DNA of 64,000 nucleotides from Clostridiales bacterium 38-18 (GCA_001897605.1 MKTL01000005.1:62001-126000), one strand, 5' to 3'; shown: positions 33,949 through 43,549, counted from the first letter of the stretch. A program made the numbers and translations. The notes: generated by a model from the sequence alone, not told the origin.

Positions 33949-35919
33949 ATGTCTGAGTTATTAGGAATTATTGCACCAATAAGGAAAGTTCTCTCTAATA
34001 CAAAAGAGGATATTTTAGTTGAAGTTGATGGGGGACATAAAAAAATCTTGGAGTTAAATGATAAGAGAAAGTATCAAATTCCTGATTTTCAACGAGAAAT
34101 TAGGTGGGACAAGGATAATCTTTCTCAATTAATTGAAGATATTAAGTCTGGACCAAAGTACCTTGGTAACATAATATTAACTAAAAAAATAAACGAAGAT
34201 ATATTTTTAATAATTGATGGACAACAGCGAATGACAGTTTTAACAATGATATTACATGCGTTAAAGTACATACATCAAAATAAGATTGGATTAATCGAAC
34301 CTTGTAAACTAGAAATTGAAAGTTTTGAAGGTTTTACTAGATTGTTAGAAAATCATTTTGATATTAGTGAGGTTGAGAAAATTAATATTAATGAAACTGA
34401 TATGTTACATCAGTATAATAAATATCATGATTTATGGACTGAAATAATTAAAACAGATTGCATTAAGATTAAAGAAGATGCTGATCTTTTTATTAAAAAT
34501 TTAAGAAAAAGTACATTAAACATTATTATTAATAAATCGGATGAATTAATAGACGGTATAGGGTATTTTATTGATGTAAATTTGAAAGGTCGTCAATTAG
34601 ATACTGAGGATATTTTTAAAGCTTATTTGTTTAGTAAAGACTGTGGAGTTGATATAAGAAAAGAGTGGTATGATTTAACAAAAAATGCAAAAAAAATTGA
34701 AAGTACTAAAATGAAATATCCAATATTAAAATTGTTGGAACATTATTTTTATTGTGATTTATATAATGATGAAAAATATGTGAATTTGGTTTTTGATGAA
34801 AGCTTTCTTGTTAAAAATGAATTTAAAACTCATGATGAACATCAAAAAAAATATCGAGCTAGGACTCATTTGATTGAAGTAATAAATGACAACACGTACA
34901 TGCTAAATTCATTAAGAAAAATTAATAAAATTTGTGAGTTAATGCTGAATATTGTTAACTCGTCATCTCCGGATTCTGTTTTTAGAAGTTTATTTAATTG
35001 TGTTGAAGTAAAAGGAAAAGCAGTAAGGATTGATAGTGATGAGCTAGAGGTTTTTCATAATCTACTATGTAAAATATTGAAAGATGATAAGAGTCTTCCT
35101 AAGGCGTTAGTAATGAAATATATATTGAATTTATTTATCGATCCTGAACCTAAAAACAAGGCAGAATATAAGCAAATTTATTCAGTTTATTTGTTGTCAG
35201 TTTTATTTATTGTATTTGAAAATAATAAAAGTAAAGAGGTATTTAGTAGCGTATTAAAGGCAAAGTATAAAGAATGGAATCATGAAACAATCAAACAAAT
35301 AAAATCATATTTCTCTGTAGATAGAATAACAGATAATAAAATTATCACTAAAATGAATCAACATTCTGAAGAAGACGAAGCAGATTATAGATTTAGATGT
35401 AAATCACTAGCAACAATATATAATTTTTTTAGTGTTGAGAATGATAATGTAATATTAATAGGAAATTTAAAAGATTTAAAAAAATTTATATATGATGAAG
35501 AAGTTTTTTCAATTGAGCATTTAATTATACCTCAGAATAAAGACAGAAAAATTCTATTAGAAATAAATGGAAATCCAATTGAATATCATATTGCAAAAGA
35601 AATATATAATAAGTACGTAAATAGTCTTTTTAATTTCATTTTCATTCCAAGCGTTCTCAATTCAGAATTAGGAAACTTTTGGTTACCAAGAAAATTGGAT
35701 GTTTTAAATCACAATGAGATGAAATGTTTATATTCGAAACTCGTTATTGATAGTTTATCGGATCTATGCAAAGAAATGCAAAATGATATCTTAATAGAGA
35801 ACTATAAAGACAAGTTGGATTTATATTTCTCACGTGATTTTAAGTTTAAATATGTTGATTATGCCAAAAAAGTTTTAAGTGAGGTTATCGATAAAATAAA
35901 TAGTGGAAGTAATAAATAA
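33949..35919 (+). CDS. DUF262/DUF1524 protein, GmrSD/SspE-type candidate restriction effector
   Basis: The 656-residue protein starts with a DUF262 ParB-like domain: YQIPDFQREIRWD (about 42-54), LGNIILTKK and the NTPase motif DGQQRMTVLTM (90-100). A C-terminal DUF1524-like HNH region contains SIEHLIIPQN with His524, followed by an FIFIPSVLNSELGNF segment. This arrangement is that of GmrSD and of SspE, which restricts DNA using phosphorothioate as a cue. It is divergent from dndB and shares the island's AT-rich composition. A phosphorothioate-sensing nickase or nuclease is the natural inference; a type IV enzyme against modified phage DNA is the alternative. Confidence 0.8.
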   Translation: MSELLGIIAPIRKVLSNTKEDILVEVDGGHKKILELNDKRKYQIPDFQREIRWDKDNLSQLIEDIKSGPKYLGNIILTKKINEDIFLIIDGQQRMTVLTMILHALKYIHQNKIGLIEPCKLEIESFEGFTRLLENHFDISEVEKININETDMLHQYNKYHDLWTEIIKTDCIKIKEDADLFIKNLRKSTLNIIINKSDELIDGIGYFIDVNLKGRQLDTEDIFKAYLFSKDCGVDIRKEWYDLTKNAKKIESTKMKYPILKLLEHYFYCDLYNDEKYVNLVFDESFLVKNEFKTHDEHQKKYRARTHLIEVINDNTYMLNSLRKINKICELMLNIVNSSSPDSVFRSLFNCVEVKGKAVRIDSDELEVFHNLLCKILKDDKSLPKALVMKYILNLFIDPEPKNKAEYKQIYSVYLLSVLFIVFENNKSKEVFSSVLKAKYKEWNHETIKQIKSYFSVDRITDNKIITKMNQHSEEDEADYRFRCKSLATIYNFFSVENDNVILIGNLKDLKKFIYDEEVFSIEHLIIPQNKDRKILLEINGNPIEYHIAKEIYNKYVNSLFNFIFIPSVLNSELGNFWLPRKLDVLNHNEMKCLYSKLVIDSLSDLCKEMQNDILIENYKDKLDLYFSRDFKFKYVDYAKKVLSEVIDKINSGSNK

Positions 35920-36014
35920 ATTTTTGAATATAATCGTAACAAAATTCGATTTGAGAGAAGTAAAACTATAATTGCAAAATATATTTTGGTATTTTTAACA
36001 GATCGGAGTCCCAA

Positions 36015-39000
36015 ATGCCATCACAAACCTTCTACGAATCACCCATAAACAAAGAACTAGAATCAAAAATCGAAAAATTACTCATGGATCATGAGATCAT
36101 AAAAGAGGACATGGACGGGGCGGAAGCTGCGTCCATTTTGTCATTGTATCTGAAGCGTGCTTTGGAATATGGTTTAAGACATTACAACAAGCCCAGTGAA
36201 CTACAGACTCAGGTTGAGATTACCAATGCGCTTTTAAATGAAATTAGCAGATTGACAGAGGATGAGGGGCTAGACAAATGGCTTTTAGCTGAATCCAGAG
36301 TTTTAAAGGCAATTGCCACTAAACCTGTGGATAAAAAGTTACTTTTAGAAAAGATTCCACAGACCTCACTCTCAAAAAGTAGTCTCTTTACTGGCAGTCA
36401 AAGTGAGCCTCAGGTCTATCGAGAGTTAAAGCGAGAGATCGCTTCAGCAGATCAAGTGGATCTTTTGGTGTCTTTCATCAAGTTCAGTGGTCTACGTCTG
36501 ATCTATGATGATCTAGTAGAACATACTAAAACGAAGCCACTTAGAGTGATTACGACCAGCTATATGGGTGCAACAGATGCGAAAGCCATAGAGATGCTTG
36601 CCAAGCTGCCAAATACAGAGGTACGTATCTCATACGACACGAAGCGAACACGGCTTCATGCAAAGGCTTATTATTTCCAGAGAAGTACGGGATTTAGTAC
36701 GGCGTACATCGGCTCCTCGAACTTGTCAAAGGCGGCACTCAGTGAAGGTACTGAGTGGAATATGAAGGTATCTGAGTACACGTCGCCTGAGATCATCGCA
36801 AAGTTTAAGATTACGTTTGAGACGTACTGGCACATGCCTGAGTTTGAGGCTTATCATGAGGATTCTGAAGCAGACCGCGAAAAGCTGAAAGAAGCACTGA
36901 GTTTAGAAAAACAGCCTGATAATGACCAGATGCTCTATTTTGATCTTAAGCCCTTTGCGTATCAGCAGGAGATTTTAGAACAGCTTGAGATCGAGCGTTC
37001 GGTGCACGGATTTTATCGCAACCTAGTAGTGGCGGCGACCGGAACTGGAAAGACCATGGTCGCTGCGTTCGACTATCTCAGGTTAAATAAGGAAATGCCA
37101 CAGAGCAGGCTCTTGTTTTTAGCGCACCGAGAGGAGATCCTAAAGCAGAGCTGCAAGACCTATCGCGCAGTTTTAAAGGACGCAAATTTTGGTGAATACT
37201 GGGTGGCGGGAAGTACGCCTTCGCGCTATGAGCATGTCTTTGCTTCGATTCAGACGCTCAATGCGGGGTCGAAGTTTAATGAACTGCCACGGGATCATTT
37301 TGATGTGATCGTGCTGGATGAGACGCATCACAGTGCTTCGGATAGCTATCAGCGCATCCTTGGGCATTTCAAGCCTAAGGTGCTACTGGGATTGACGGCG
37401 ACGCCTGAACGGATGGATGGTAAGTCGATCCTTGAGGATTTTGATAACCGAATCGCCTATGAGATTAGGCTGAACCAAGCGATCGAACAGAATTTGCTCT
37501 GCCCATTTCACTATTTTGGGGTGAGTGATGATGTGGACCTTTCAAATATGAAGTGGCAGTCGGGCAAGTACGTTACCAGAGACCTCAGCGCGACTTATAT
37601 CGGGAATCACGTACGGGATCGCGCGATACTTTCTGCTGTGAACCGTTATATCAGTGATCTGCATGCGGTAAAGGGACTTGGGTTCTGTGTGGACCAAGTA
37701 CATGCAAAGCATATGGCGAAGGTGTTTAATCAGGTGGGCATTAAGAGTGAAGCGTTAGATGCGAATTCGTCTAGACAAGACAGACACACCATTCAAAATA
37801 GACTGAAAAGTGGCGAGATTAAGTTCATCTTCGTCGTGGATCTTTATAACGAAGGGGTGGACTTACCCTATGTCAACACGGTGCTTTTCCTAAGACCAAC
37901 TGAATCTGCAACAATCTTTATTCAGCAGCTAGGGCGTGGTCTTAGACTTTATGAGGATAAAGAGGTGCTAACGGTGCTTGATTTTATCGGTCAAGCACAT
38001 CAAAGCTATGATTATCGGATGAAGTTTCAAAAGCTGGTGGGGAGAACGCGTCATTCAGTGACAGATGAAGTGACGATGGATTTTCCTTCTGTGCCAAGAA
38101 ATTGTTTTATACAACTTGAGCGATTGGCGAAGGACTATGTACTGAGAAACCTACAACAGGGGCAGACAAACAGTCGCAAGCTGCGTCAAATGGTGAACGC
38201 TTTTTGGACGGATGCGAACCTACCATTGACGCTTCGCAACTTTGTATCGTATTATGATCTGTCTCTAAAAGAGCTTTATAAGACCGCTTGTTTGTTTGAG
38301 CTTGCCGATGAGACGTATCGTGTATCGGAGCAGCTTCAAACTTTGGATAAAGTGAATCTTAAAGGTGTGTTTTATAAACTTAGCCAGATGGACGATGCTG
38401 GACTAATACGGTTTGCACTTGAGTATCTTAAAGCACCATTGGAATATCCTTTCGAGCGTTTATCGATAAAGGATCAAAGGCGCGTGCTGATGCTGTATTA
38501 TACGATGATGGATCGTGAGCCTGAGGGTGCGGTTGAGGTGTTTTTTGAAAGCCTTAGATTAGATGCTTCTCCTGTGTTTTCAGAGATGGTGGAGATTTTA
38601 GAGCTTGGGCTAGATGCGGTTTCGCATATGCCGAAGGCGATTGAAATAACAGATGTACCACTCGAGCTACATGCGAGCTATAATACGTCACAGGTTTTAT
38701 CTGCTTTTGGGGTGAATACCTTAGAAAAGCTGATGCCCTTTAGAGAAGGGGTTAAATACATTTCAGAGCGACACACAGATGTTTTCTTCATCACTCTGAA
38801 GAAGTCTGAAAAGCATTTTTCAGAAACGACGCTTTATGAGGATTATGCCATCGACTCTGAGCTGTTCCACTGGCAGTCGCAAAGTCGCACGTCGTTAGAG
38901 AGTCCAACGGGTCAAAGGTACATCACTCAGAGATCAAATGGCTCTAAGGTTATGCTATTTGTCCGCGAGGAGCGAAGTGATGAAAACGGAAAGACAGAGG

Positions 39001-39134
39001 TCTACACTTGTCTTGGGCTTGCAGATTATACCAGTCATCAAGGCAGCGCGCCAATTAGCATAGTGTATAAACTGAGAGAGAAGATGCCTGTAAGACTGAT
39101 GCGGGTTTCCAATCGATTTGTGGAGATTGGGTAA
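36015..39134 (+). CDS. DUF3427-type PLD nuclease/DEAD-box helicase
   Basis: This 1039-residue defence-type helicase has a phospholipase-D-like domain at about 125-270 (HAKAYYF with His215; GSSNLSKAAL), an SF2 helicase with P-loop AATGTGKT (Lys346), motif II DETH (Asp435), GLTATPERMDG and QLGRGLRL, and a C-terminal domain of the DUF3427 type. Homologues occur in defence islands without settled function. Its codon and base use is closer to the host genes than to the AT-rich dnd block, so it probably arrived separately. GGAGTC-like spacing to the ATG is adequate. It ends at a strong terminator. Confidence 0.82.
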   Translation: MPSQTFYESPINKELESKIEKLLMDHEIIKEDMDGAEAASILSLYLKRALEYGLRHYNKPSELQTQVEITNALLNEISRLTEDEGLDKWLLAESRVLKAIATKPVDKKLLLEKIPQTSLSKSSLFTGSQSEPQVYRELKREIASADQVDLLVSFIKFSGLRLIYDDLVEHTKTKPLRVITTSYMGATDAKAIEMLAKLPNTEVRISYDTKRTRLHAKAYYFQRSTGFSTAYIGSSNLSKAALSEGTEWNMKVSEYTSPEIIAKFKITFETYWHMPEFEAYHEDSEADREKLKEALSLEKQPDNDQMLYFDLKPFAYQQEILEQLEIERSVHGFYRNLVVAATGTGKTMVAAFDYLRLNKEMPQSRLLFLAHREEILKQSCKTYRAVLKDANFGEYWVAGSTPSRYEHVFASIQTLNAGSKFNELPRDHFDVIVLDETHHSASDSYQRILGHFKPKVLLGLTATPERMDGKSILEDFDNRIAYEIRLNQAIEQNLLCPFHYFGVSDDVDLSNMKWQSGKYVTRDLSATYIGNHVRDRAILSAVNRYISDLHAVKGLGFCVDQVHAKHMAKVFNQVGIKSEALDANSSRQDRHTIQNRLKSGEIKFIFVVDLYNEGVDLPYVNTVLFLRPTESATIFIQQLGRGLRLYEDKEVLTVLDFIGQAHQSYDYRMKFQKLVGRTRHSVTDEVTMDFPSVPRNCFIQLERLAKDYVLRNLQQGQTNSRKLRQMVNAFWTDANLPLTLRNFVSYYDLSLKELYKTACLFELADETYRVSEQLQTLDKVNLKGVFYKLSQMDDAGLIRFALEYLKAPLEYPFERLSIKDQRRVLMLYYTMMDREPEGAVEVFFESLRLDASPVFSEMVEILELGLDAVSHMPKAIEITDVPLELHASYNTSQVLSAFGVNTLEKLMPFREGVKYISERHTDVFFITLKKSEKHFSETTLYEDYAIDSELFHWQSQSRTSLESPTGQRYITQRSNGSKVMLFVREERSDENGKTEVYTCLGLADYTSHQGSAPISIVYKLREKMPVRLMRVSNRFVEIG

Positions 39135-39153
39135 AAGGAAATATTAATTTTAG

Positions 39154-39181
39154 AAAAACGCCATCTTTTAGTGGCGTTTTT
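39154..39181 (+). terminator. Terminator of the DUF3427 helicase gene
   Basis: AAAAACGCCA (39154-39163) pairs with TGGCGTTTTT (39172-39181), followed by more T residues. Confidence 0.8.
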
Positions 39182-39228
39182 TTCTTTTTGGGGTATAATT
39201 AAAATATGATGGAGGTTGTGAAAAGTGT

Positions 39229-39459
39229 ATGAATGAATTATCATTGCAGCTTATACATAAATATTTATTTCAAATAAAATCAGATATTTCTCAAAAGAAA
39301 TATCAGTTTATTGAAAGAAAAAAGAACATAGAATTTCTTAAGCAAAATGGTCTTACAATTGATGATTTGCTACAGATTTTATTTGATTTATCTCCTGATG
39401 ATTATTTGTCAGGTCCAGAAAATGATATTAATATTATTTCCTTTCATGAAAATGAGTAA
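39229..39459 (+). pseudogene. MqsR-like toxin with probable internal deletion
   Basis: The 76-residue frame matches the start of MqsR-type toxins (QFIERKKNIEFLKQNGLTIDD, LSPDDYLSGPEND). It then jumps straight to ISFHENE, which resembles the family's closing CISFHxxE segment. The WVFGKEIxGxxVYIK block expected between them, which carries key RNase residues, is missing, so about 25-30 residues appear deleted in frame. A TATAAT box lies at 39194-39199, but ribosome binding site spacing is poor. It lies directly upstream of the cognate antitoxin gene. The toxin is probably inactive. Confidence 0.6.
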
Positions 39460-39633
39460 AATTATATCTCAAAATGATAATGTAAATTTTGCTTAGATGC
39501 TTGCATTGGTAACTAAGGCTGCGAGGACTGCAAGAACGTTAGATGAAACATTAAAAACAACATATGAGTAAGTATTGATAAAGTAGATGATTCTGAATAT
39601 TTTTAGATAACTATTTAGAAAGAAGGAATGATT

Positions 39634-40632
39634 ATGAAAAAAATATTTTGTGAAAAGTGTAATGATATGCGCGAGTTTAATGTAAAAGAGAATTTAATTC
39701 ATGTCTATAAAGGATCAGAAGTAAATGTTATTGAGAATATTGCAGTATGTAATTTTTGTGGTGAGGAGTTATTTAATGAAGAGCTTGAAAGAGATAATTT
39801 AAAAAGACTCTATGATAAATATGCTGAAATGAATCATTTAATTAGTTCAAAGGAAATAATTGAGTTCAGAAATAAATACGGGATCTCACAAAGAGAGCTA
39901 ACAAGCATACTTGATTTGGGAAAAATGACGATTAACCGATATGAAAATGGATCGCTACCAACAAAATCAAACAGTGAATTTTTAAAGATGGTTATTTCAA
40001 ATGAAGAAGCTTTGATGGACAAAGTCGAAAATGCTTATGAAAATGGGAGAATAACTCAGAAAACATATAAGAAAGTTAAAGAGAGCCTAGAAGCAAATGC
40101 ATTGTCTAATTTACTCGTTAAGTATGTAAATGTGATTTTAACAAATGAACCTTCAGAATTTAATGGTTTTAAAAAGTTCGATTTTGAAAAGAGTGAAAAT
40201 TTAATTGCTTATTTGGCAAATCAAGTTGATTTGACGATAACGAGCGTTAATAAATACCTTTGGTACATTGATTTTGCATACTTTAAGAAACACATGACAT
40301 CAATCACGGGTCTAACCTATGTAAAGGAAAAATATGGACCAGTGGTTATTAACAGAGGCTATGAAGAACTTTTAAAAGTAAATCCATTAGTCATCACACA
40401 TGAGGAGGAAAATGGAGAATACCGAAAAAAATGTATCTTAAAAGTAAAAGAACCCAACATGAATATGTTTTCTGAAAAGGAAAAAGAAATAATTGATGCA
40501 GTGATCAATGAGTTTAAAAATCTAAATGTAACACAAATTTCAGATGAATCACATAAAGAAAAAGGTTGGATAGATACTGAGGAACATGATAAAATTTCTT
40601 ATTCTTATGCGCTTGAGCTTAATAATTTTTAA
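39634..40632 (+). CDS. MqsA/SocA-type antitoxin (zinc-finger, HTH and DUF4065 domains)
   Basis: The 332-residue product has an N-terminal YgiT/MqsA-type zinc finger (CEKC at 6-9 and CNFC at 37-40) and a helix-turn-helix (IIEFRNKYGISQRELTSILDLGKMTINRYENG, about 70-100). A C-terminal SocA/DUF4065 domain follows (NKYLWYIDFAYFKKH, TYVKEKYGPVV). Such proteins are antitoxins of MqsR-like toxins and repress their own operon. I chose ATG 39634, six bases after AGAAGGA; ATG 39628 would abut that site. Here it remains intact beside an apparently broken toxin. Confidence 0.8.
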   Translation: MKKIFCEKCNDMREFNVKENLIHVYKGSEVNVIENIAVCNFCGEELFNEELERDNLKRLYDKYAEMNHLISSKEIIEFRNKYGISQRELTSILDLGKMTINRYENGSLPTKSNSEFLKMVISNEEALMDKVENAYENGRITQKTYKKVKESLEANALSNLLVKYVNVILTNEPSEFNGFKKFDFEKSENLIAYLANQVDLTITSVNKYLWYIDFAYFKKHMTSITGLTYVKEKYGPVVINRGYEELLKVNPLVITHEEENGEYRKKCILKVKEPNMNMFSEKEKEIIDAVINEFKNLNVTQISDESHKEKGWIDTEEHDKISYSYALELNNF

Positions 40633-40701
40633 TGGATTTACTAATATTAAGTAACTTATATATGCTGGTATATTTTATTTGGCAATAATAGGAGGTCGTT
40701 C

Positions 40702-41535
40702 ATGGAAACATTCAGAAGCAGTAAATACTCAAAATCGATCGTTTTTACACTAATATTAATCATCATCGCACTAGCATCTGTATTTTTGATTGCGAAGCTT
40801 GCGGGTTCACCTGAGTTTAATGCGGCGACGATAGAATCCTTGGATCAGAAAAAGGATACGGTGCTAAAGGCTTCACTATCAGCTGCGGCGGCTTCTACAG
40901 CGTTGACACTTATACCTGGTGATACGGCGATGCCGATTGCCAACGAGATCGCACAGCTGTCCACTTATTTTATTTTTATATTAGGGGCAATCTTACTTGA
41001 AAAAATGCTGATTACGGTAATCGGTCATGTAGTGTTCACCTATATAATTCCCTTTGCCTGTGTTCTCGGGATCATTTTCATCTACAGTCATCAAGAAATT
41101 TTCCGCAGTATGGCCATTAAGCTCGCCATATTTGGCGTCGTTCTATATCTTGCCATACCTGCGAGCATCGGTGTAAGTGAGAAGATCTATGAGTCATATG
41201 AAAGCTCCGTGAATCAGGTGATAGAGACGGTAGAAGATAATAACACCTATATCGAAGATAAGAAGGAAGAGCTAAATGCAGAGGATAAAAACTGGTTTAA
41301 TAAAATTGGAGATTATCTATCTGATTTAACCTCTGGTGTAGGCGATAGCATCAATGGCATGATTAAAAAAGGCGAAGAATCACTGTCCTCCTTCATGGAT
41401 TTTATCGCAGTTCTGATCGTCACCTCATGTGTAATTCCAATCGTTGTAATTATTATCTTTTCGTGGATTATCAAGATTTTCTTTGGATTTGATAGTGGCG
41501 TGGCGTTTAAATCTTTTAGTGTAAAACGAAAGTAG
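40702..41535 (+). CDS. Hypothetical membrane protein with coiled extracellular/cytosolic loop
   Basis: The 277-residue protein has an N-terminal hydrophobic helix (about 14-32), two to three central helices (about 90-160), a charged amphipathic stretch (about 165-235) and a final helix (about 240-262). No domain is recognised. AGGAGG precedes the ATG, and a terminator follows. Its higher GC content than the adjacent antitoxin gene suggests it belongs to the host backbone. Function unknown. Confidence 0.65.
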   Translation: METFRSSKYSKSIVFTLILIIIALASVFLIAKLAGSPEFNAATIESLDQKKDTVLKASLSAAAASTALTLIPGDTAMPIANEIAQLSTYFIFILGAILLEKMLITVIGHVVFTYIIPFACVLGIIFIYSHQEIFRSMAIKLAIFGVVLYLAIPASIGVSEKIYESYESSVNQVIETVEDNNTYIEDKKEELNAEDKNWFNKIGDYLSDLTSGVGDSINGMIKKGEESLSSFMDFIAVLIVTSCVIPIVVIIIFSWIIKIFFGFDSGVAFKSFSVKRK

Positions 41536-41558
41536 AATGGCTTTTGAAAAAGAAAAGT

Positions 41559-41594
41559 AAAGCAGCCCGAGGTAAATGATACGGACTGCTTTTT
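41559..41594. terminator. Terminator between convergent genes
   Basis: AAAGCAGCCCG (41559-41569) pairs with CGGACTGCTTT (41581-41591) with one mismatch, followed by T residues. Confidence 0.65.
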
Positions 41595-41604
41595 AATTTG
41601 CTAG

Positions 41605-41877
41605 TTAAATTTTCTCATGAATCAGCTCAATCTCAAAATAATCAAATTCCATTTCTTCGATAAAGTGCTGTGCTTTAAAGCGGGTTTTGTTGATGCGTTC
41701 GATTTCGTCTGTATTTTTGTTCATCCAGATCGGGTTAGAGATATCGAAATGGTTGCACAGGGTTTCTATGCCTTTTAGTAAGGGCTTCGTATCGGTTAAC
41801 TTATCTATGTTGAGCTCGATAACATGATTTTGTAGGATGTTGTTCTTTTTAACTATTTTTCCCCAGAGTTTAATCAA
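41605..41877 (-). CDS. Small conserved clostridial protein of unknown function
   Basis: I place the start at TTG 41877, where AGGAG lies 5-6 bases upstream. This gives a 90-residue protein beginning MIKLWGKIVKKNN, which matches the usual start of a small clostridial family; a longer in-frame extension to 42015 has no ribosome binding site. Conserved segments are IWMNKNTDEIERINKTRF and EEMEFDYFEIELI. No function is known to me. The gap from here to 42237 contains the 23-bp repeat array and the promoter of the DUF4143 gene. Confidence 0.65.
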   Translation of the reverse strand: MIKLWGKIVKKNNILQNHVIELNIDKLTDTKPLLKGIETLCNHFDISNPIWMNKNTDEIERINKTRFKAQHFIEEMEFDYFEIELIHEKI

Positions 41878-42052
41878 TGGCTTCTCCTGACTGATATTTG
41901 ATTGAATATAAGCATCTTTAATGATATTCGGTTCACTTTTCCTTGGCGTTAAATGCCATAATTCATTATAAGAGAAATGTCTATATAGGTAAAGGGAAAA
42001 GGGTTGGAAAAACAATGCAAGTGAAGTAAACTTTTTTGCTCAAAAATAATCG

Positions 42053-42190
42053 GAAAATACTTTTATAAAACACCAGAAAATTCTTTGATATAATTACTAA
42101 AAATACTTCGACATAATTCATGAAAATACTTTGATGATATTCCGGAAAATACTTTGATGATATTCCGGAAAATACTTCTAGCGTATTGTT
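42053..42190. repeat. 23-bp tandem repeat array, five copies plus a partial sixth
   Basis: Units of 23 bp start at 42053, 42076, 42099, 42122 and 42145. The last two are identical (GAAAATACTTTGATGATATTCCG spans each; bases abut without spacer) and the earlier ones are diverged. A sixth, degenerate copy at 42168-42190 runs into the -35 box of the DUF4143 gene. No spacers separate the units, so this is not a CRISPR array. Confidence 0.85.
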
Positions 42191-42214
42191 TAGATAATTT
42201 GAATGCTATATAAT
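42186..42214 (+). promoter_or_regulatory. Promoter of the DUF4143 gene
   Basis: TTGTTT (42186-42191), 17 bp, TATAAT (42209-42214), directly abutting the 23-bp repeat array. Confidence 0.65.
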
Positions 42215-42237
42215 GTACGATAATAGGGGGCGTTTAT

Positions 42238-43506
42238 ATGGCTGAAAAAAAATATTACACTAGATTATTGGATGAAAAAATGAGTTTGTATATTGAGAAC
42301 TTTGGTGCAGTATTATTAGAGGGTCCCAAATGGTGTGGAAAGACAACTACTGCAAGTAGGCATGTAAAAAGTATTTTAAAAATGCAAGATCCTCGACAAA
42401 TTAAGAATAATTTATTGATTGCGGATACAGCTCCTGAGTTGTTACTAGAAGGAGAAAAACCACGATTGATCGACGAATGGCAAGTAGCTCCAAATCTTTG
42501 GGATTGCGTTCGAGTTGAGGTTGATGAAAGTGGTGAAACAGGTCAATTTATTTTAACGGGTTCATCAACACCTCTGTCTGAATCGACATTACACTCAGGA
42601 ACAGGTCGAATTGCACGGTTAGTCATGAGACCAATGAGTTTATTTGAATCATTGGATTCAAATGGTTATATTTCTATAAAAGGTTTATTTGATGGTGAAG
42701 CAATCAAACCATGTAAATCAAATTTGAAAATTAAGGATATTGCATACCTTATCTGTAGAGGTGGATGGCCTCAATCTGTAGGAAAAAATATTGACTCAGC
42801 ATTATTGATTGCAGATCAGTATGTCAAAGCTGTCTGTGAAACGGATATCAATCGACTTGATAATACTCTGAGAGATCCAGTCAGAGTTCGAACTTTTTTA
42901 CGATCATATGCGAGGAATATTCAAACTTTATCTAAAAACACAGTTTTGCTGGAGGATATGAAATCTAATGATATCAATTTGACAGAATCCACTTTCTATG
43001 CATATTTAAATGCGCTAAGAAGGTTATTCGTAATTGAAGAAACGCCAGCGTGGGCGCCCAATATAAGATCGAAAACTTCAATAAGGACTTCTAACAAGAA
43101 AGGATTTGTTGATCCTTCTCTAGGAACAGCAATTTTAGGTCTGTCGCCAGAGTCTTTGCTAAAAGATTTTGAGCTTTTTGGCTTTTTATTTGAGGCTATT
43201 TGTATTAGAGATTTACGTATTTATGCAAACCAAATTGATGGTGAAGTATTTCATTATAGGGATGATTATGGGTTAGAGTGTGATGCAGTCATTCGACTGA
43301 AAAATGGAGATTTTGGATTAATAGAAATAAAGTTAGGTGGAAAAGCTGAAGAGATTGCTGCTTCAAATCTGTATAAACTTGAAGAACTTTTAATTTCTAA
43401 AGGACATCAAAAGCCAGCTTTTAAAATGATTTTAACAGGAGGCGAATATGCCTATATTAGAAAAGATGGTATAAACGTCGTTCCTTTAGGGTGTTTACGA
43501 GATTGA
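42238..43506 (+). CDS. AAA-family ATPase with DUF4143 domain
   Basis: A full-length 422-residue member of the ATP-binding/DUF4143 family. It has a P-loop GPKWCGKTT (about 29-37), Walker B-like RLIDEWQ, sensor ILTGSSTP, and a C-terminal nuclease-like segment with YRDDYGLECDAVIRL...GLIEIKLGG, i.e. the D...ExK pattern of PD-(D/E)XK enzymes. The family is widespread and often multicopy; its role is unknown, with defence proposed by association. GGGGG precedes the ATG at 42238. A degraded paralogue lies at 18050. The strong promoter overlaps a 23-bp repeat array. Confidence 0.85.
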   Translation: MAEKKYYTRLLDEKMSLYIENFGAVLLEGPKWCGKTTTASRHVKSILKMQDPRQIKNNLLIADTAPELLLEGEKPRLIDEWQVAPNLWDCVRVEVDESGETGQFILTGSSTPLSESTLHSGTGRIARLVMRPMSLFESLDSNGYISIKGLFDGEAIKPCKSNLKIKDIAYLICRGGWPQSVGKNIDSALLIADQYVKAVCETDINRLDNTLRDPVRVRTFLRSYARNIQTLSKNTVLLEDMKSNDINLTESTFYAYLNALRRLFVIEETPAWAPNIRSKTSIRTSNKKGFVDPSLGTAILGLSPESLLKDFELFGFLFEAICIRDLRIYANQIDGEVFHYRDDYGLECDAVIRLKNGDFGLIEIKLGGKAEEIAASNLYKLEELLISKGHQKPAFKMILTGGEYAYIRKDGINVVPLGCLRD

Positions 43507-43549
43507 GTTAGAGTCTGATAAATCAAATAAGTGTAAAGGAGCAGATAAA

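Noticed and set aside
39497-39571. 25-codon frame between toxin remnant and antitoxin gene
   Set aside because: No ribosome binding site or recognisable similarity.
42053-42190. Possible CRISPR array
   Set aside because: The 23-bp units abut without spacers and no cas genes are present. The same holds for the other tandem arrays.
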